Origin: Gnetum montanum
Lineage: Eukaryota > Streptophyta > Gnetopsida > Gnetales > Gnetaceae
Assembly (NCBI GenBank): GCA_015680685.1
Contig: MNCI01014752.1
Span: 223,270-287,269, forward strand
Length of the DNA stretch: 64,000 nucleotides
Direction of reading: 5' to 3'
Shown here one piece after another: positions 22,861 to 34,613 of the stretch (positions are counted from its first letter, which is position 1; each line of letters opens with the position of its first letter). The notes beneath the pieces were generated by a model. The model was not told the origin of the DNA. It searched no databases and saw only the letters and a program-made list of their open reading frames with translations. Made by a program: the position numbers and the translations under genes.

Positions 22861-25800
22861 CCACTAGAGTATTATAGGATGACTACTCCATGAATGCATC
22901 CTAATTCTTATGCACATCAACCAACATTTGGTTCATCAATTCCAAATCCTAACTCTCTACCACGAGTACCATGACCGCTTATGCAAGGAAAACTACCAAT
23001 ACAACTGTAGAAAAAGAATGCTACTAGGGCAGTAAATACACAAGAGGATGTGATAAGGAATGAACCTAGATCCACACAATGCCAATTTTTTAGAAAGAGT
23101 CTAGAAAAGGTTCAAAGAATGGGAATCTCACCCACATTAACACCATTCACAAATACTCCTCAAGGAAATACCAAGCCTTCACATTCTACACATCCAAATT
23201 TAACCACTATCATGTTTGCTCAAACTATCACACATTGGATTAAGGTAGGAGTACTTCCCAAGAAGAGAATAGATTTGAGAAGTTTCTTAGTATATCTCCA
23301 AATAGCAAAACATAAATCATGCAAAGCTTTATTAGATTTTTGGTTGTGAGTAAACCTCATTTCACAAGATATGTACAAAGCCTAGAATCTTCCCTCACTA
23401 AGGAAGGGCAACATATGATTAAAGCTTGTAGACAAGTTAATTACTATTCCACTTAGATAGGTGGATGATGTCATTACCACCATAAGTGGCCTAGCACTAT
23501 CGATGCTAAGCTAGGAATTAGAGACTTATGCTTGGAAATTTTCAAGGAAGATGAGGTTAGAATCATATAGTGATGTTGAGTTCCATGTATCACATACAAT
23601 GATAATGGGTGAAATTGCATGCAAAAAATCTAGGCCATAAAAAAAGGAATCAATACAACATGCAATCAATGTGTAGAAGATATGTGTGTGAAACAATGCC
23701 TATATGCAACAGCCACCAAATAAGAAGGTACCTAATGACTGATTATTGAAAAAGAGATAGAGTCCAAAATTTACACAAAACCATATAATCAAATTATAGG
23801 TTCCTATGTTGAAGAAGCTAATGAGTTAGAGTAGTTAAGGAAGAAAGATTCCTGTGTATACTCACATCAAGAAGAATACATTGAGTGGGGATAGCTAGAA
23901 ATCCCAGACAAGTTTGAAAAAGAACCTTTAGAGTTGAAAGCCCTACCAGAAGTACTAAAATATGCTTTTCTAAATAATAAGAAATTGATAATTATTAATG
24001 TTAATCTTGATAAAGAATAGAAGAGAAGATTATTAGAAGTGATGAATAAATGGCTGACAACATTTGCATGGTCCTATGATGAAATAACAGGTATTAATCC
24101 ATGCATATGCCAACATCAAATTTATATAGATTTAGCTATCAAACCATGTCACTAGCATTTAAGAAGATTGAATCCTAAATGTAAAGAAGTGGTAAAATAA
24201 GAATTGAAGAAGCTATTAAAAGTAGAATTCATTTGTCCAATAGCATATAGTGAATGGGTTAGTCCCTCAGTCATGATCCCAAAGAAAGGTGGCAAGTGAA
24301 GGATCTACATTAACTTTTAGTTGAATTTAGTAACATTCAAGAACCACTTAACTCTATCATTTGTTGGCCAAGTCCTTGATACCATTATATGACATCAATA
24401 TTGCAATTTACTTGATGGATACATCAAGTATAATAATATTTGCATTGTACAAGAAGATTAGGAGAAGACCACATTCACTAGTCCATGGAGGACATTTGCC
24501 TACAATCAGATATTTTTTGACTTATGTAATGCTCCCACTACTTTTCAAAGACTAGTACTCAGCATCTTCCAAAATCATATTGGTAATGGAGTAGAGGTAT
24601 TCATGGATGATTTTTTCACTTATGAGCTAGACTGCAAATAAGCATTGGACTAACTAGAGTAGCTTTTGAAAAGATGTGTCAAAACTAATTTAAAGATCAA
24701 TTTACAAAAAATCCATCTAATAATCCAAGAAAATATTGTTCTAGGACATAGAGTATCTCAAAAAGGAATATAGATAGATCTAGATTAAATAAGAATCATT
24801 CAACATATCACCTAGAGGCCACAAACTATTAAGGATGTTAGATCATTCCTTAGTCATACAAGATACTATAGAAGATTCATTGAAAATTTTTCAAACATAG
24901 CAAAGCAACTAGTGGAACTAACAAAGAAAGATGCACTATTCCAATGGACAAAATAATGTGAGAAGGCATTCAAGAAATTAAAGAAGAAGTTGATTGAAGC
25001 ATCAATCCTTCAAGCTCTGGATTAGTCTAAGCCCTTCCACATTATGAAAGATGCTTCAAACTACATAGTGGGCATAGTATTTACTCAGTTCGATGAGCAA
25101 AAAAGACCATATTGCATACATTATGCCAGTCAAAGCATCAATAGAGCATAACTCAACTACATCCTACAGAAAAGGAGCTTATGGTCATGGTGTATGTCCT
25201 TGAAAAATTTAGATATTATTGCTCAGGTATCCTATTAATGTCCAAATGGATCACAATGCCATTAGGTTTTTAATGAATAAACTAGTGCTTAGTCCAATGG
25301 TGATATAATGGCTTGTGATACTACAGGAGTTTGACATCACAATAATAGACAAGAAAGGAACTAAAAATGTTGTAGCAGATCATTTATCAAGACTAAGATG
25401 GGAACCGTAGGAATAGGATAAACCATTATCAGACTAATTTCCCAATGAAAATTTGTTTACAAAGACAACAATTACTATCAACTCAACAGGTAAGTCATGG
25501 ATTACTGACTACATGACTTATCTCACTACCTAAGAGCTTTCTATTGAGTGGAATAAGAAACAAAAGGAGCAATTCCTCCATAGAGTTAAACAATACATGG
25601 AAATTAATGAAAATATTTATAAGATTCATGTCGATTTATTAGTTAGATGGTGTGTTCCATAAGAGAACCAATAAAGAATCTTTTAAGATGTGCATGAGGG
25701 ACCATGTGGTGGTCACTATGTAGGATGCAGAATAACACTAAAGCTGATTATGGTAGGTTGCTTTTGGCCTATCATATTCATGGATGCACACAAATTCATT

Positions 25801-26816
25801 CAATCTTGTAAATGATGCTAGTTTGATGAAGGAATAAGTACTAGAAATGAAGGGCCATAAGAATGGATCCAACCATTAGAACCATTTGACATATGGGGAG
25901 TTGATTTTATGGGGTCCATTGCATCGATGCCCAATAGGAAATCATATATTATAATGATAGTTGATTATGATACAAAATAGGTAGAAGCAACTATAGTTAA
26001 AGACTGCATAGCTAAAATAGCTACTAAATTATTTCAACTTGTGGTGAATAGGTTTAGAGTACCATGCATGCTCATATTTGACAATAGAACACATTTCATA
26101 GGAGCTACATTTAAGAAGCTTATGCAATAACTTAGGATGAACCACAAACTAACTACACGATACCATCCCCAAGCAAATGGTCAAGCAAAAGTGACTGACC
26201 AAGAAATTACTAGAATATTAACTAGAATAGTTAGTTTATTTTGAAAGGACTAGAGCACTAAGTTGAATGATGCTCTATGAGCGTACAGATCCACATGAAA
26301 AATCCCAATAATATACTCACCCTATGAGCTAGTTCATGGGAAACTTCCCATACTACCAATCCAAGTAGAGCTACAAACCTTAGCTACTAGTAGTAATCTT
26401 GACTTGGATCTAAACTTAGCTAAAAAAGAATGCCTTATGAACCATAGCCTTCTAGAGGAAAATAGACTTGTAGCTATAATTAGTAATGAAATATACAAGA
26501 TATACTCCAAATATAGGCATGATGCAAGAGTATGACAAGTGTTAATATAGCTAGGTGATAAATTCCTCTACTACAATCCCAGTCATGTGCCACAAAAGGC
26601 TAAGTTCCAAACCTTATGGGAAGGATCCTATATCATCCATGTAACATACCAATGAAGCACCATGCAGATCTATCACCCAAATAGTCCACACAAGCTTATC
26701 TTGGTCCATATTTAGCAAGTCAAACCATTCTACAAACATCCCAACTCCTCTATGGATTCTACCTTGTCCACTAAACCATCTTCAACCTATTCAATCTTCT
26801 AGTTAATTGTTTTTAA
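22861..26816 (+). pseudogene. pol: Element C pro-pol
   Basis: A degraded protease is near 23200-23500, with the catalytic LDLGS region reading LDFWL at about 23330. Reverse transcriptase is at about 24230-24850, with EWVSP..IPKKGGK and an intact FMDD at 24600-24611. RNase H is at about 24990-25410, with a frameshift near 25170. Integrase is at about 25680-26600, with HEGPCGGH and WGVDFMGS. The third catalytic residue of integrase is changed: the NGQVEVTN motif reads NGQAKVTD near 26180, Glu to Lys. The domain style matches A1 and A2, so this is the same branch, more decayed. Confidence 0.87.
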
Positions 26817-28681
26817 TAATAGTCATAGGGGTGTTCTATGTGACACTTAGGCATTGAACTTTTCTTTTTCTTTTCTTACTACTTTTCCACATTCTTGATA
26901 TCTTTTCTATTCTTTTATACTTTTCCCATTTCTTAATCATCTTATATTCTTTAATATTTTTTAAATTCTTTCTTCATTTTTCTATTCTTATTGTTTTTCT
27001 ATGATTTTTTTATCATTTTTCTTATACATACTTTTGTTGGTTTTCCAATAAAGTGCAAAGGACTAAAGTAAGATGTAGTCCTAATAATGTAAAATTATCC
27101 TATGTTAGCAAATCATGGAAGGATTGATTCTATATATAATGAGATCACATCATTGATCCATTCATTTCCAATAATAAGAGGTTCTTACCATGTTCATAAT
27201 GACATTCTTTTCCTAATAAGACTAAAATAAACTTATGATCGTTGTTCCTAAATAGAAAAGTGAAGAACCAAGAGGAAATGAAAAGGGTATGACATTAATG
27301 GGATATATGGATTCTCTAATACTACAACTATAAGTTTTATCTTATTGTTAAGGTTGTATTATTTTCTTGAGTTCTAACAAAAAAATGGACATAGGAGTAT
27401 AATAAACATTGCCTTACCATGTCACTAGAAAGACATGATACCCATGCCTAAAGGTAGGCCTCTTCTTAGAAATCTCAAAACTAAAGTGTACTATTAATAA
27501 AATCCTTCTTTAAGCTACATTGCCAAGTGATAATGCTTTTTGTAGTAATGGTAGTCTTATGGTTGCTAGAATTGGGATGATACAATGTAGTTTCACTAGT
27601 AAGTAGTACAGACTTAGTTTGGATCTTGGACAAAAAGGCTAATGATTGCTTTAACCATACATCACATATAAGAATTCATTATGCTTATGATAAGAAACAT
27701 CATGTCCCAATTTCTACAATCTTGTCTAATCCCATTCTAGTATATATAATTATAATTCAATGGTTTTGTATAATATAGTGTTATTTTTCCATTCTAACAA
27801 TAATAACATGTGTGTTTTGCAAGATAGGTATGTTCTACATTCAACTCCTTATGTGCCTATGGACACTTATAGATGTGGTTATACAAGGGCACGAAGGGCT
27901 GGATCTTACTTTAGGGAGGATCCACTTATATAACTTTTGTATTTCATACCTGATGACCGATTCCACATCATCTTGTGTTTCAAGATACTTTAATCATCAA
28001 TGTTTACTTTCCTAAATTTTCATATATGATCATACTTTTGGCAATTCTCACTACCATATCTTATACATCTGATTGACCTTCTTTGCCAAAGATTCCTTTT
28101 TCATGATCTTTGATCATCAAATTTTCATAATATGAGCATCATCTATGATCAAAGACCCTTTATAAATATTCTACATATTCCAAATTATCCATTTGACTCA
28201 ATTGTTTCACCAAAATGGCTTAAAATCAAATGTTTTTGATGGTGACATCATAGCTATAATGTATTAGGCCCTACAACGTTGAAGCTACGATGTTGCATCG
28301 AGAAAAATCTATATATATGCATGAAGAGTTAGAAAATTTTTTATTTTCACATTTTGAAGAAATGGGAATTAATGCTATTTTTTTGAGTCTCTGATGCTTG
28401 AACTTCCTAGGTCCATTACTTCCTCACCATAACTCTAATTTACATGATTTTTGAATCCTCTTGATCACAAAGTAACCAACTTAGTCATGGGGGAGAGTAT
28501 TATGTGTAGAAAAGTCAAATAAAGCCAAATGTTTCTAACTTTAGAATTAAATATCAAGGGTAAGAATAAAGAACAAGTAAGAATATTTTAATCAATTAAT
28601 TAAATAAAAGCTAATGAACCTAACTAATTCTCCTAGCTAACCATCCAATAATACAATAAACAAGAAAGGATAATTATGAGA
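26817..28681 (+). other. Element C post-pol spacer
   Basis: The spacer opens with AGTCATAGGGG and a long T-rich tract (26860-27050). It then has the two blocks shared with A1, A2, B and F: ACTAGAAAGACATG... at 27426-27455 and TTAGGGAGGATCCACTT at 27908-27926. An LTR-like promoter cassette follows at 28235-28320 and a second purine motif, AGTCATGGGGGAGAG, at 28482-28497. It is then broken by element D. No convincing ORF. Confidence 0.65.
28235..28320 (+). promoter_or_regulatory. U3-like internal promoter cassette of element C
   Basis: GATGGTGACATCATAGCT, CTACAACGTTGAAGCTACG and GATGTTGCATCG form a cluster of imperfect palindromes ending in a TATATATA box (28310-28318). The word GACATCATAGCT is identical to a word in the U3 of C's own LTR (about 9689-9700). 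It lies before ORF3, about 165 bp upstream of the AGTCATGGGGGAGAG motif. Element B has an equivalent arrangement. Promoter activity is inferred only. Confidence 0.5.
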
Positions 28682-29729
28682 AGTTGGAGTAGGTTCATTC
28701 CATAATTAAATCACCTTTAGTGCACTAAATCCAGATATTATGAAAAGAAAAAATTATTTTCTAGAAAATAAGAAATATAACTAAATTTAATTAAAATTAT
28801 CAGAAGATTACATTATGGTTCACACAACCCATAAGCATCTAGAAATCTATCACACTCAAATGACATTATAGAGCATGAGGCTTTACAACCATACAATGGT
28901 TGTTCTCACTACAAGACACAACCAATAGAAATCTCTCCCACAACTCAGGACTAAGATCTCACTCTTACTGCATACAAGCTCTCTTCATACATATCAGCTT
29001 GTCCCTCTCTTCTAATGGATAAAGGCATACATAATTATAAAGTTTCAAAACCCTAGGAAGCTTTCTATTTGCCTCCCTAGATGTTTTCCACNCCAAAACC
29101 CTAGGAAGCTTTCTATTTGCCTCCCTAGATGTTTTCCACATAGATCTGGAGTCCTTTGGATGTTTCCCGATTGAAATGCCACATGAGAGCTTCTCTTCTT
29201 CATTGACATAGATGTCTCTTGTTTCATGTAGACGTCTCTTGTGAGAGTTCTATTCTTAGGAGAAATGTATAGTATTTTTGGGAGATGTCTTCTCTGGATT
29301 GGAGATGTCTTTAAGGAAGTGTCTTTTATGAAAGTCCTACTCTTAGGAGAGAAGTATACTATTTTTAGTAAACATCTTCTTTGGACTAGAGACATTTACA
29401 CTTTAAGGAAGATTTCTCTAGGGAGACATCTATCTTTTTTGGAAGACATCTCTTCTAAAGGTGCCAAAAATAAAAATGCTCATTTTTTTGTTGGAAGCCT
29501 CTGAATGCCTCCCAACAAGGTCCCATAGACCCTGGAACCCCCTGAACTCATCAAAATGAGCCAAAAACACCTTCAAGCATGACAAAACATCCAAGAAACA
29601 TCATCATAAAAAATTGACACAAGAAGACACACAAACATAGGACACACTTGTCCAAGTATTCTTCAAGTGCAAAACCTACAAAAAAACTTGTAGGATGATC
29701 ATAAGGAAATCAAAAGAGGTGTTCCTACA
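28682..29729 (-). repeat. Element D 3' LTR
   Basis: Reading on the minus strand it starts TGTAGGAACACC (29729) next to the polypurine tract. It matches the copy at 33394-34412. A single N at 29092 separates two near-identical 46-base stretches, which looks like an unmerged contig overlap rather than biology. U3 contains AGATGTCT / AGACATCT repeats. Confidence 0.88.
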
Positions 29730-29747
29730 CCAGCTCTCCCACCCTTC
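29730..29747 (-). other. Element D polypurine tract
   Basis: GAAGGGTGGGAGAGCTGG on the minus strand abuts the 3' LTR start. Confidence 0.75.
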
Positions 29748-29785
29748 AAAAGGTAAACTAATGTGAACAAGGGAGTAATGGTAGA

Positions 29786-31823
29786 AGTGATCCCCCACTC
29801 AACCAATTTGGTCTCATGGACCCATACAACATCATTAGTAGATTGATCCTCCCAATAGATTAAATATTCATGCCTCTTTATTCCATGAGTGCTAGAAGCT
29901 TCCCTTTACTTGAGTATGATTTTCTTCTTCTCCATTGAAGGCTTGGACTGATCAATAGCCCTCTTCAACTCATCAATGCTTTTTTATATGGTCTCCTCAT
30001 CAATTATTCCATAATAGTACACAAGATCTAAAACATTAAACATAAAGAACTTACCAACATCATTTGGTAAATCAATCTCAAAATCATTGTCCTTAATTTT
30101 AGCCTTGATTTTGAAAGGCCCAATCTTCTTAGCTTTTAATTTGGAGAAGTTAATACCTCTCAACCACTTCTTCTTCAAGTGCATCCAAACCAAGTTATCA
30201 ATAGCAAAATTAGGCTTCAACTTGCCCTCATTCCTCTTGAGGGCTCTCTCGTCAACCTTCTTCTCAAGATTTGAATTTACTTATGCATGGTGATCCCTCA
30301 TCTCTTGCAAAAAATCAGCACTAAGTTAAGCTTCACCATCAAAGCCCTTCAAGGTGTCCACCATATTTGGACAAAACTCATAGTTCACCTCAAATGGGCT
30401 TTTTCCAATAGCAACATGAAAAACATTATTATATGAAAATTTAGCATGACAAAATAAGTTTTCCCACCTATTTGGCTGTTCATCACATAAACATCTTAAT
30501 ATGTTTAGCAAGGATTTATGCACCACCTCTATTTGGCCATTAGATTGTGGATGATATGCATTAGGAAAATTCAACTTTGTTCTTGAAATCTTCCAAAGGG
30601 ACCTCCAAAAATGACTTGTGAACTTGGAGTCTTTGTCATTAACAATATTCAAAGGAATAACATGCAACTTCACAACATGCTGGAAAAATAAATTTGCAAC
30701 ATGAGAGGCATCACTCAACTTCTTGCATGGAATAAAATATGCCATCTTGAAGAACTTTTCCATAATAATAAAAATTGCATCATTCCCAATCTTGGTCTTT
30801 GGGATATTACTTACAAAGTTCATTAACATACTCTCCCATGGACCTTTAGGAATTGGTAAAGGCATATAGTGTCCATCCATACCTTTACCGCTTTTGAACT
30901 TTTGATATGTTAAGCACTCATTCATAAATTTTAAAACTTCATTTGTCATACTAGGCCAAAAATAGCACATACCCACAAGTTCCAATGTTTTATCCCTTCC
31001 CATATGACCTATCATGCCACTACAATGCTTTTCAAACAAAATCTTCTTCCTAAAATAACAATTAGGAATACATACCTTTCCATTCTTAAATAATAGTTCA
31101 TCTTGAGTATGATAGTTTCTCCATTGGTTTATCTTATTCATCAATGGCTCCTTAAGACTCCTCCAAACCTACCCCAAATCAACATCATGATCATATAAAG
31201 AAGCAAGATCATCCATATCTTCCACATGAGGTACACTGAAATTTAGCACATGCATCCTAATAATGCATCAACTACCACATTGGATTTTTCACTTTCATGC
31301 TTTAACACAAAATTAAACTCTTGTAATTGTGCAATCCAGTACATGTGCTTTGCACTTAACTTCTTTTATGAGTTTAGAAATTGAAGTGCTTTGTGGTTCA
31401 TCTTAAAGGTGAATTCTTTGGATAACAAGTAATGCCTTTAATGTTTGATTGCTTCAAGAATAGTGTATAACTCCTTCTCATATACCTGACTATTATCTTG
31501 TTCACTACCCTAGAATCAATGCACATCCTTCATTCATTACTATCCTTTTTTGGCACTAGCACCACTAGAACTACACAAGGTAAAATGGATTCCCTCATGA
31601 AGCCATGTTTAAGTAACCCCTCTACTTACCTTTGCAAATAAATCCTTTGATTTGGTGCCATCTAGTAAGCTCTCTTGTCTAGAATGGTAGAACTAGGAAT
31701 GGAGTCAATCTGATGTTATACATTCCTCATCGATGGTAGTCCATCTAATTCCTCCTTGAACACCTTTGAAAATTTCTCCTTCAAACCTAGCACACTTGTA
31801 GGGCCTGCACATCATCATAGTTA
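29786..31823 (-). pseudogene. pol: Element D pol: RT fragment, RNase H, integrase, chromodomain
   Basis: From high to low coordinates: the N-terminal part of reverse transcriptase (GLKEKFSKVFKEELDGLP, about 31795; RMCIDSRVVNKI, about 31530); RNase H (VYEKELYTILEAIKH, about 31485, to about 31263); integrase, open for 272 residues (31144-30326); the post-integrase KKIGPFKI segment (30220-29984); and a chromodomain core (HEYLIYWEDQSTNDVVWVHE, about 29875-29810). The palm of reverse transcriptase, with its YxDD motif, is missing between the first two blocks. In integrase the first catalytic Asp reads Asn (MNFV) and the last zinc-finger Cys reads Tyr (CLTYQK). The gene is non-functional. Confidence 0.9.
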
Positions 31824-31824
31824 N

Positions 31825-32172
31825 GCCCTATAAGATGCATTGGTTATGTAAATATTTTTCCTAAGAGGTGAGTGAACAATGCATTTTGAAATTTAAAATT
31901 GGAAGTTTTCATGATGCTGTGAGGTGTGATGTGCTTCCAATAGATTGTGTTAATGTAATTCTTGGTAGGCCTTGGAATTTTGACAATGGTGCTTAGTTTT
32001 ATGGAGAAAGAAATATGTTTAGTGTTGTTAGACCTAATGGAGGCCATGATTTGATTCCTATGACAGCAAAATAAGTGAGGCAGCAAAGCTCACTTAATGC
32101 TTCCTTAATCCTTCTAGGAGACATGTAATACATTAAGGAACATGATGAAACTAGTATTGTTATTATGACAAT
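31825..32172 (+). pseudogene. Protease-RT linker of element D, placed in inverted orientation
   Basis: This segment is bounded by single Ns (31824 and 32173). It encodes, on the plus strand, the region after retroviral-type protease: VRCDVLPIDCVNVILGRPWN at about 31922-31981, then ERNMFSVVRPNGGHDL. In chromoviruses this block lies between the gag knuckle and reverse transcriptase, and both of those neighbours are on the minus strand here. The segment is therefore in the right place but the wrong way round, most simply a scaffolding error. Confidence 0.82.
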
Positions 32173-32173
32173 N

Positions 32174-33329
32174 CCCCTTGGTTTCCTTGTGAAGTAGACA
32201 TTTCCATTGCTTATGTCCCCGTCCTCCACACTTGAAGCACTGAAATTTTGATGAGCTACTACCTTAACCCTTACCTCCCTTTCTTAGGTCCTTCCTAGTT
32301 TTACCCTTCTCATCTTCTTTAGTCTTCTTATCTTGGCTACCCTCCTTGTCTTTATATTTGGATTTGAATCCCTTATCAAATCTAGATCCCTTCTCCTTAC
32401 CCTTAGAAGTTTGTTTGCTCTTGTTTCCAAATCCACCTAATTTCTTCTTAGACTTGAGTGCCAAATCATAAGTCTCATCAAGGGTTTGTGGCTTATAAAA
32501 GAATAACTCTTACTGGTACATCATTTTGAGTCCTCTTAAAAATATTGAAGCTTGCTCATACTTCTCCCAATTTACCTTAGCTTTATGGAATAGATCAGAA
32601 AATTTGATGTAGAATTCTTTGACATCTTTGTGACCTTGCCTTAGGAATTTAAACTTCATAATGGTTTCTTGTCTTTGATGAGATTATTCAAATTTTCTTT
32701 TCAACTTGTATTTCATCATATCCTAATCTCTAATAGGTTGACTTTTTCATCTTTAATAACCCTGGGACTCCTTTTTCCATCATGTAGAAGTCATACCTTC
32801 TAATATAGATTTAGCAATAAGTATCCTTAAGTTATTTGGTAACTCTTCCAATAGAAAATGCTTTTCAAGTACCTTTAGACAACTTGCAAAAGCATTAGTA
32901 CCACCTACATCATTGAAAGTCTTCAACTCTACATATGGAAGTCTTCAAGCATTTTTGAATGCTCTAGCAAGTCTTGCCTCATCTTCATCGTCAAGCTTGC
33001 TTATAGTATTAAGAACCATTGGAGCCCTTGGAGTTATTATTTGAGGAATAGGATCCCCTCCCATTGAAATCCTTTGTTGATGGTTTTCTACACTCCCATA
33101 GTTGGATTAACATTCCTCTTCATCTACTTCATCTCCACCTAGCTGTGAAACTTCTTCATTTGGAAATACATGCTCTTCACCTCCATGTGTCAAGATATGG
33201 CTAGGACCAACTTTCCTATCCACCTTCACACTAATTTCATCCAATCAAAAAACCATCATTTGGAAGGTTAACTTCATGCTTTCCATGTCATGATTTAGAG
33301 CCTGCACTTGTCTCTTCTTGGGTGCCATC
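32174..33329 (-). pseudogene. gag: Element D gag
   Basis: It starts at ATG 33329 (MAPKKRQVQALNHDMESMK), has a capsid-like middle (FKFLRQGHKDVKEFYIKF, about 32655) and a lysine-rich tail. It ends with a classical zinc knuckle CFKCGGRGHKQWKC (CX2CX4HX4C, 32239-32198). In-frame stops and at least one frameshift near 32690 break it. The protein would form the particle and bind the RNA genome. Confidence 0.85.
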
Positions 33330-33375
33330 TAAAATTGAAAAAATCCTCAATCAAAATCCAAGGAACAATAAAACT

Positions 33376-33390
33376 ACTCTTTGATAGTAA
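33376..33390 (-). other. Element D primer-binding site, degenerate tRNA-iMet type
   Basis: The minus strand reads TTACTATCAAAGAGT next to the 5' LTR, resembling TGGTATCAGAGC with substitutions. The match is partial. Confidence 0.45.
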
Positions 33391-33393
33391 TAA

Positions 33394-34412
33394 TGCTAGA
33401 GCAAGTTCACTTCAAAATTAAATCACCTTCAGTGCACTAAATATAGATATTATGAAAAGATAAAATTATTTGCTAGAAAATAAGAAAATTAGCTAACTTC
33501 AATTAAAATTATCAGATGATTACATTAGGGTTCACATAACCCACAACCATCCAAAAATCTATCATACTCAAACAATATTGTAGAGCATGAGGCTCTACAA
33601 CCACACAATGGTTGTTCTCAATGTAAGATAGAACCAATAGAAATATCTCTCACAATCCAAGACTGAGATCTTATACTTGCTACATACAAGCTCTCTTCTT
33701 GCACACCAACTCTCCCCTCTCTTCTCAAGGATGAAGCCATACATAATTATAAATATTCGAAACCCTAGGAGCTTTCTATTTGCCTCTCTATATATTTTCC
33801 ACACAAATTTGGAGTCCTTTGGATGTTTTCCAATTGAAATGTCATGTCAAAGCTTTTCTTCTTCATCGACATAGATGCCTATTATTTCATGTAGGCATCT
33901 CCTTTGAGAGATTTTTTTTAAGAGAGATGTCTACTATGGATTGGACATGTCTACACTTTTGGGGAGATGTCTCTAAGGAGACATCTATCTTTTTGAGCAT
34001 ATGCATTCTATAAAATCCCTACACTTGGGAGAGATGTCTACTATTTTTAGTAGACATCTTCTTTGGACTAGAGACATCTGCACTTTAGGAAAGACATCTT
34101 TGGGGAGACATCTATCTTTTTGTGGAGATGTCTCTTCTAAAGGTGCCAAAAATAAAAATGCTTGTTTTGATATCAGACACCTCCAAATGCCTTCGAACAG
34201 GTTCCCATAGAACCTATAACCCCTTGAACTCATTAAAATTAGTTAAAAACACCTCCAAACATGCCAAAACATCCCAGAAATATCATCATCAAAAATTTAC
34301 ACAAGAAGACATACAAAAATAGGACACACTTATCGAAGTCTTCTTCAAGCACAAAACCTACAAAAAGAACTTGTAGGATAATCACAAGGGAATCAGAAGA
34401 GGTGTTCCTATA
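33394..34412 (-). repeat. Element D 5' LTR
   Basis: It matches 28682-29729. The U3 part holds many AGATGTCT / AGACATCT repeats between about 34140 and 33870. One is a perfect 12-bp inverted repeat with a 4-bp spacer, AGATGTCTACTA / TAGTAGACATCT (34032-34059). A TATATAG-type box follows downstream on the minus strand near 33796-33788. The terminal CA-complement is mutated (CCTATA in place of CCTACA). Confidence 0.87.
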
Positions 34413-34613
34413 GCAAAAGTCTTAATAATTAAAAGAACAAGTAAAAAAAAAGTTTATTTTTGAATTTTTCTAACTCTGTAATCATAGTAAGCGCCATAGG
34501 TAATAATTAGAGAAAAAGTTTAAACAAAACCAAGGATCTGAGAAAGGAATAGGAACAACTAAAGATCTATTTAAATCCTTACATAAGATTAAGTAAATCT
34601 TTGATAATTGCAG
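34413..34613 (+). other. Element C leader before ORF3
   Basis: AT-rich noncoding sequence of element C between the D insertion and ORF3. It ends TTGATAATTGCAG, a plausible 3' splice acceptor directly before the ORF3 start codon. Confidence 0.5.

Larger units (their letters stand above)
28682..34412 (-). mobile_element. Element D: chromovirus (Ty3/Gypsy), about 5.7 kb
   Basis: Two related LTRs (33394-34412 as 5' LTR and 28682-29729 as 3' LTR, on the minus strand) enclose gag, pol remnants and a chromodomain, all minus. The integrase style (AYHPQSNGQIEVVHKSL), the CX2CX4HX4C gag knuckle and the C-terminal chromodomain place it in the chromoviruses, a different branch from A, B, C and F. The primer site is tRNA-iMet-like and degenerate. 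A clean 5-bp target duplication was not found at the chosen ends (TGAGA on the left, GCAAA on the right). The insertion is in the post-pol spacer of C. Confidence 0.9.

Noticed and set aside
28505-28681. Start of the D 3' LTR at TGTAGAAAAG (28505)
   Set aside because: Similarity to the other D LTR begins only near 28682, so 28505-28681 is assigned to the spacer of element C.
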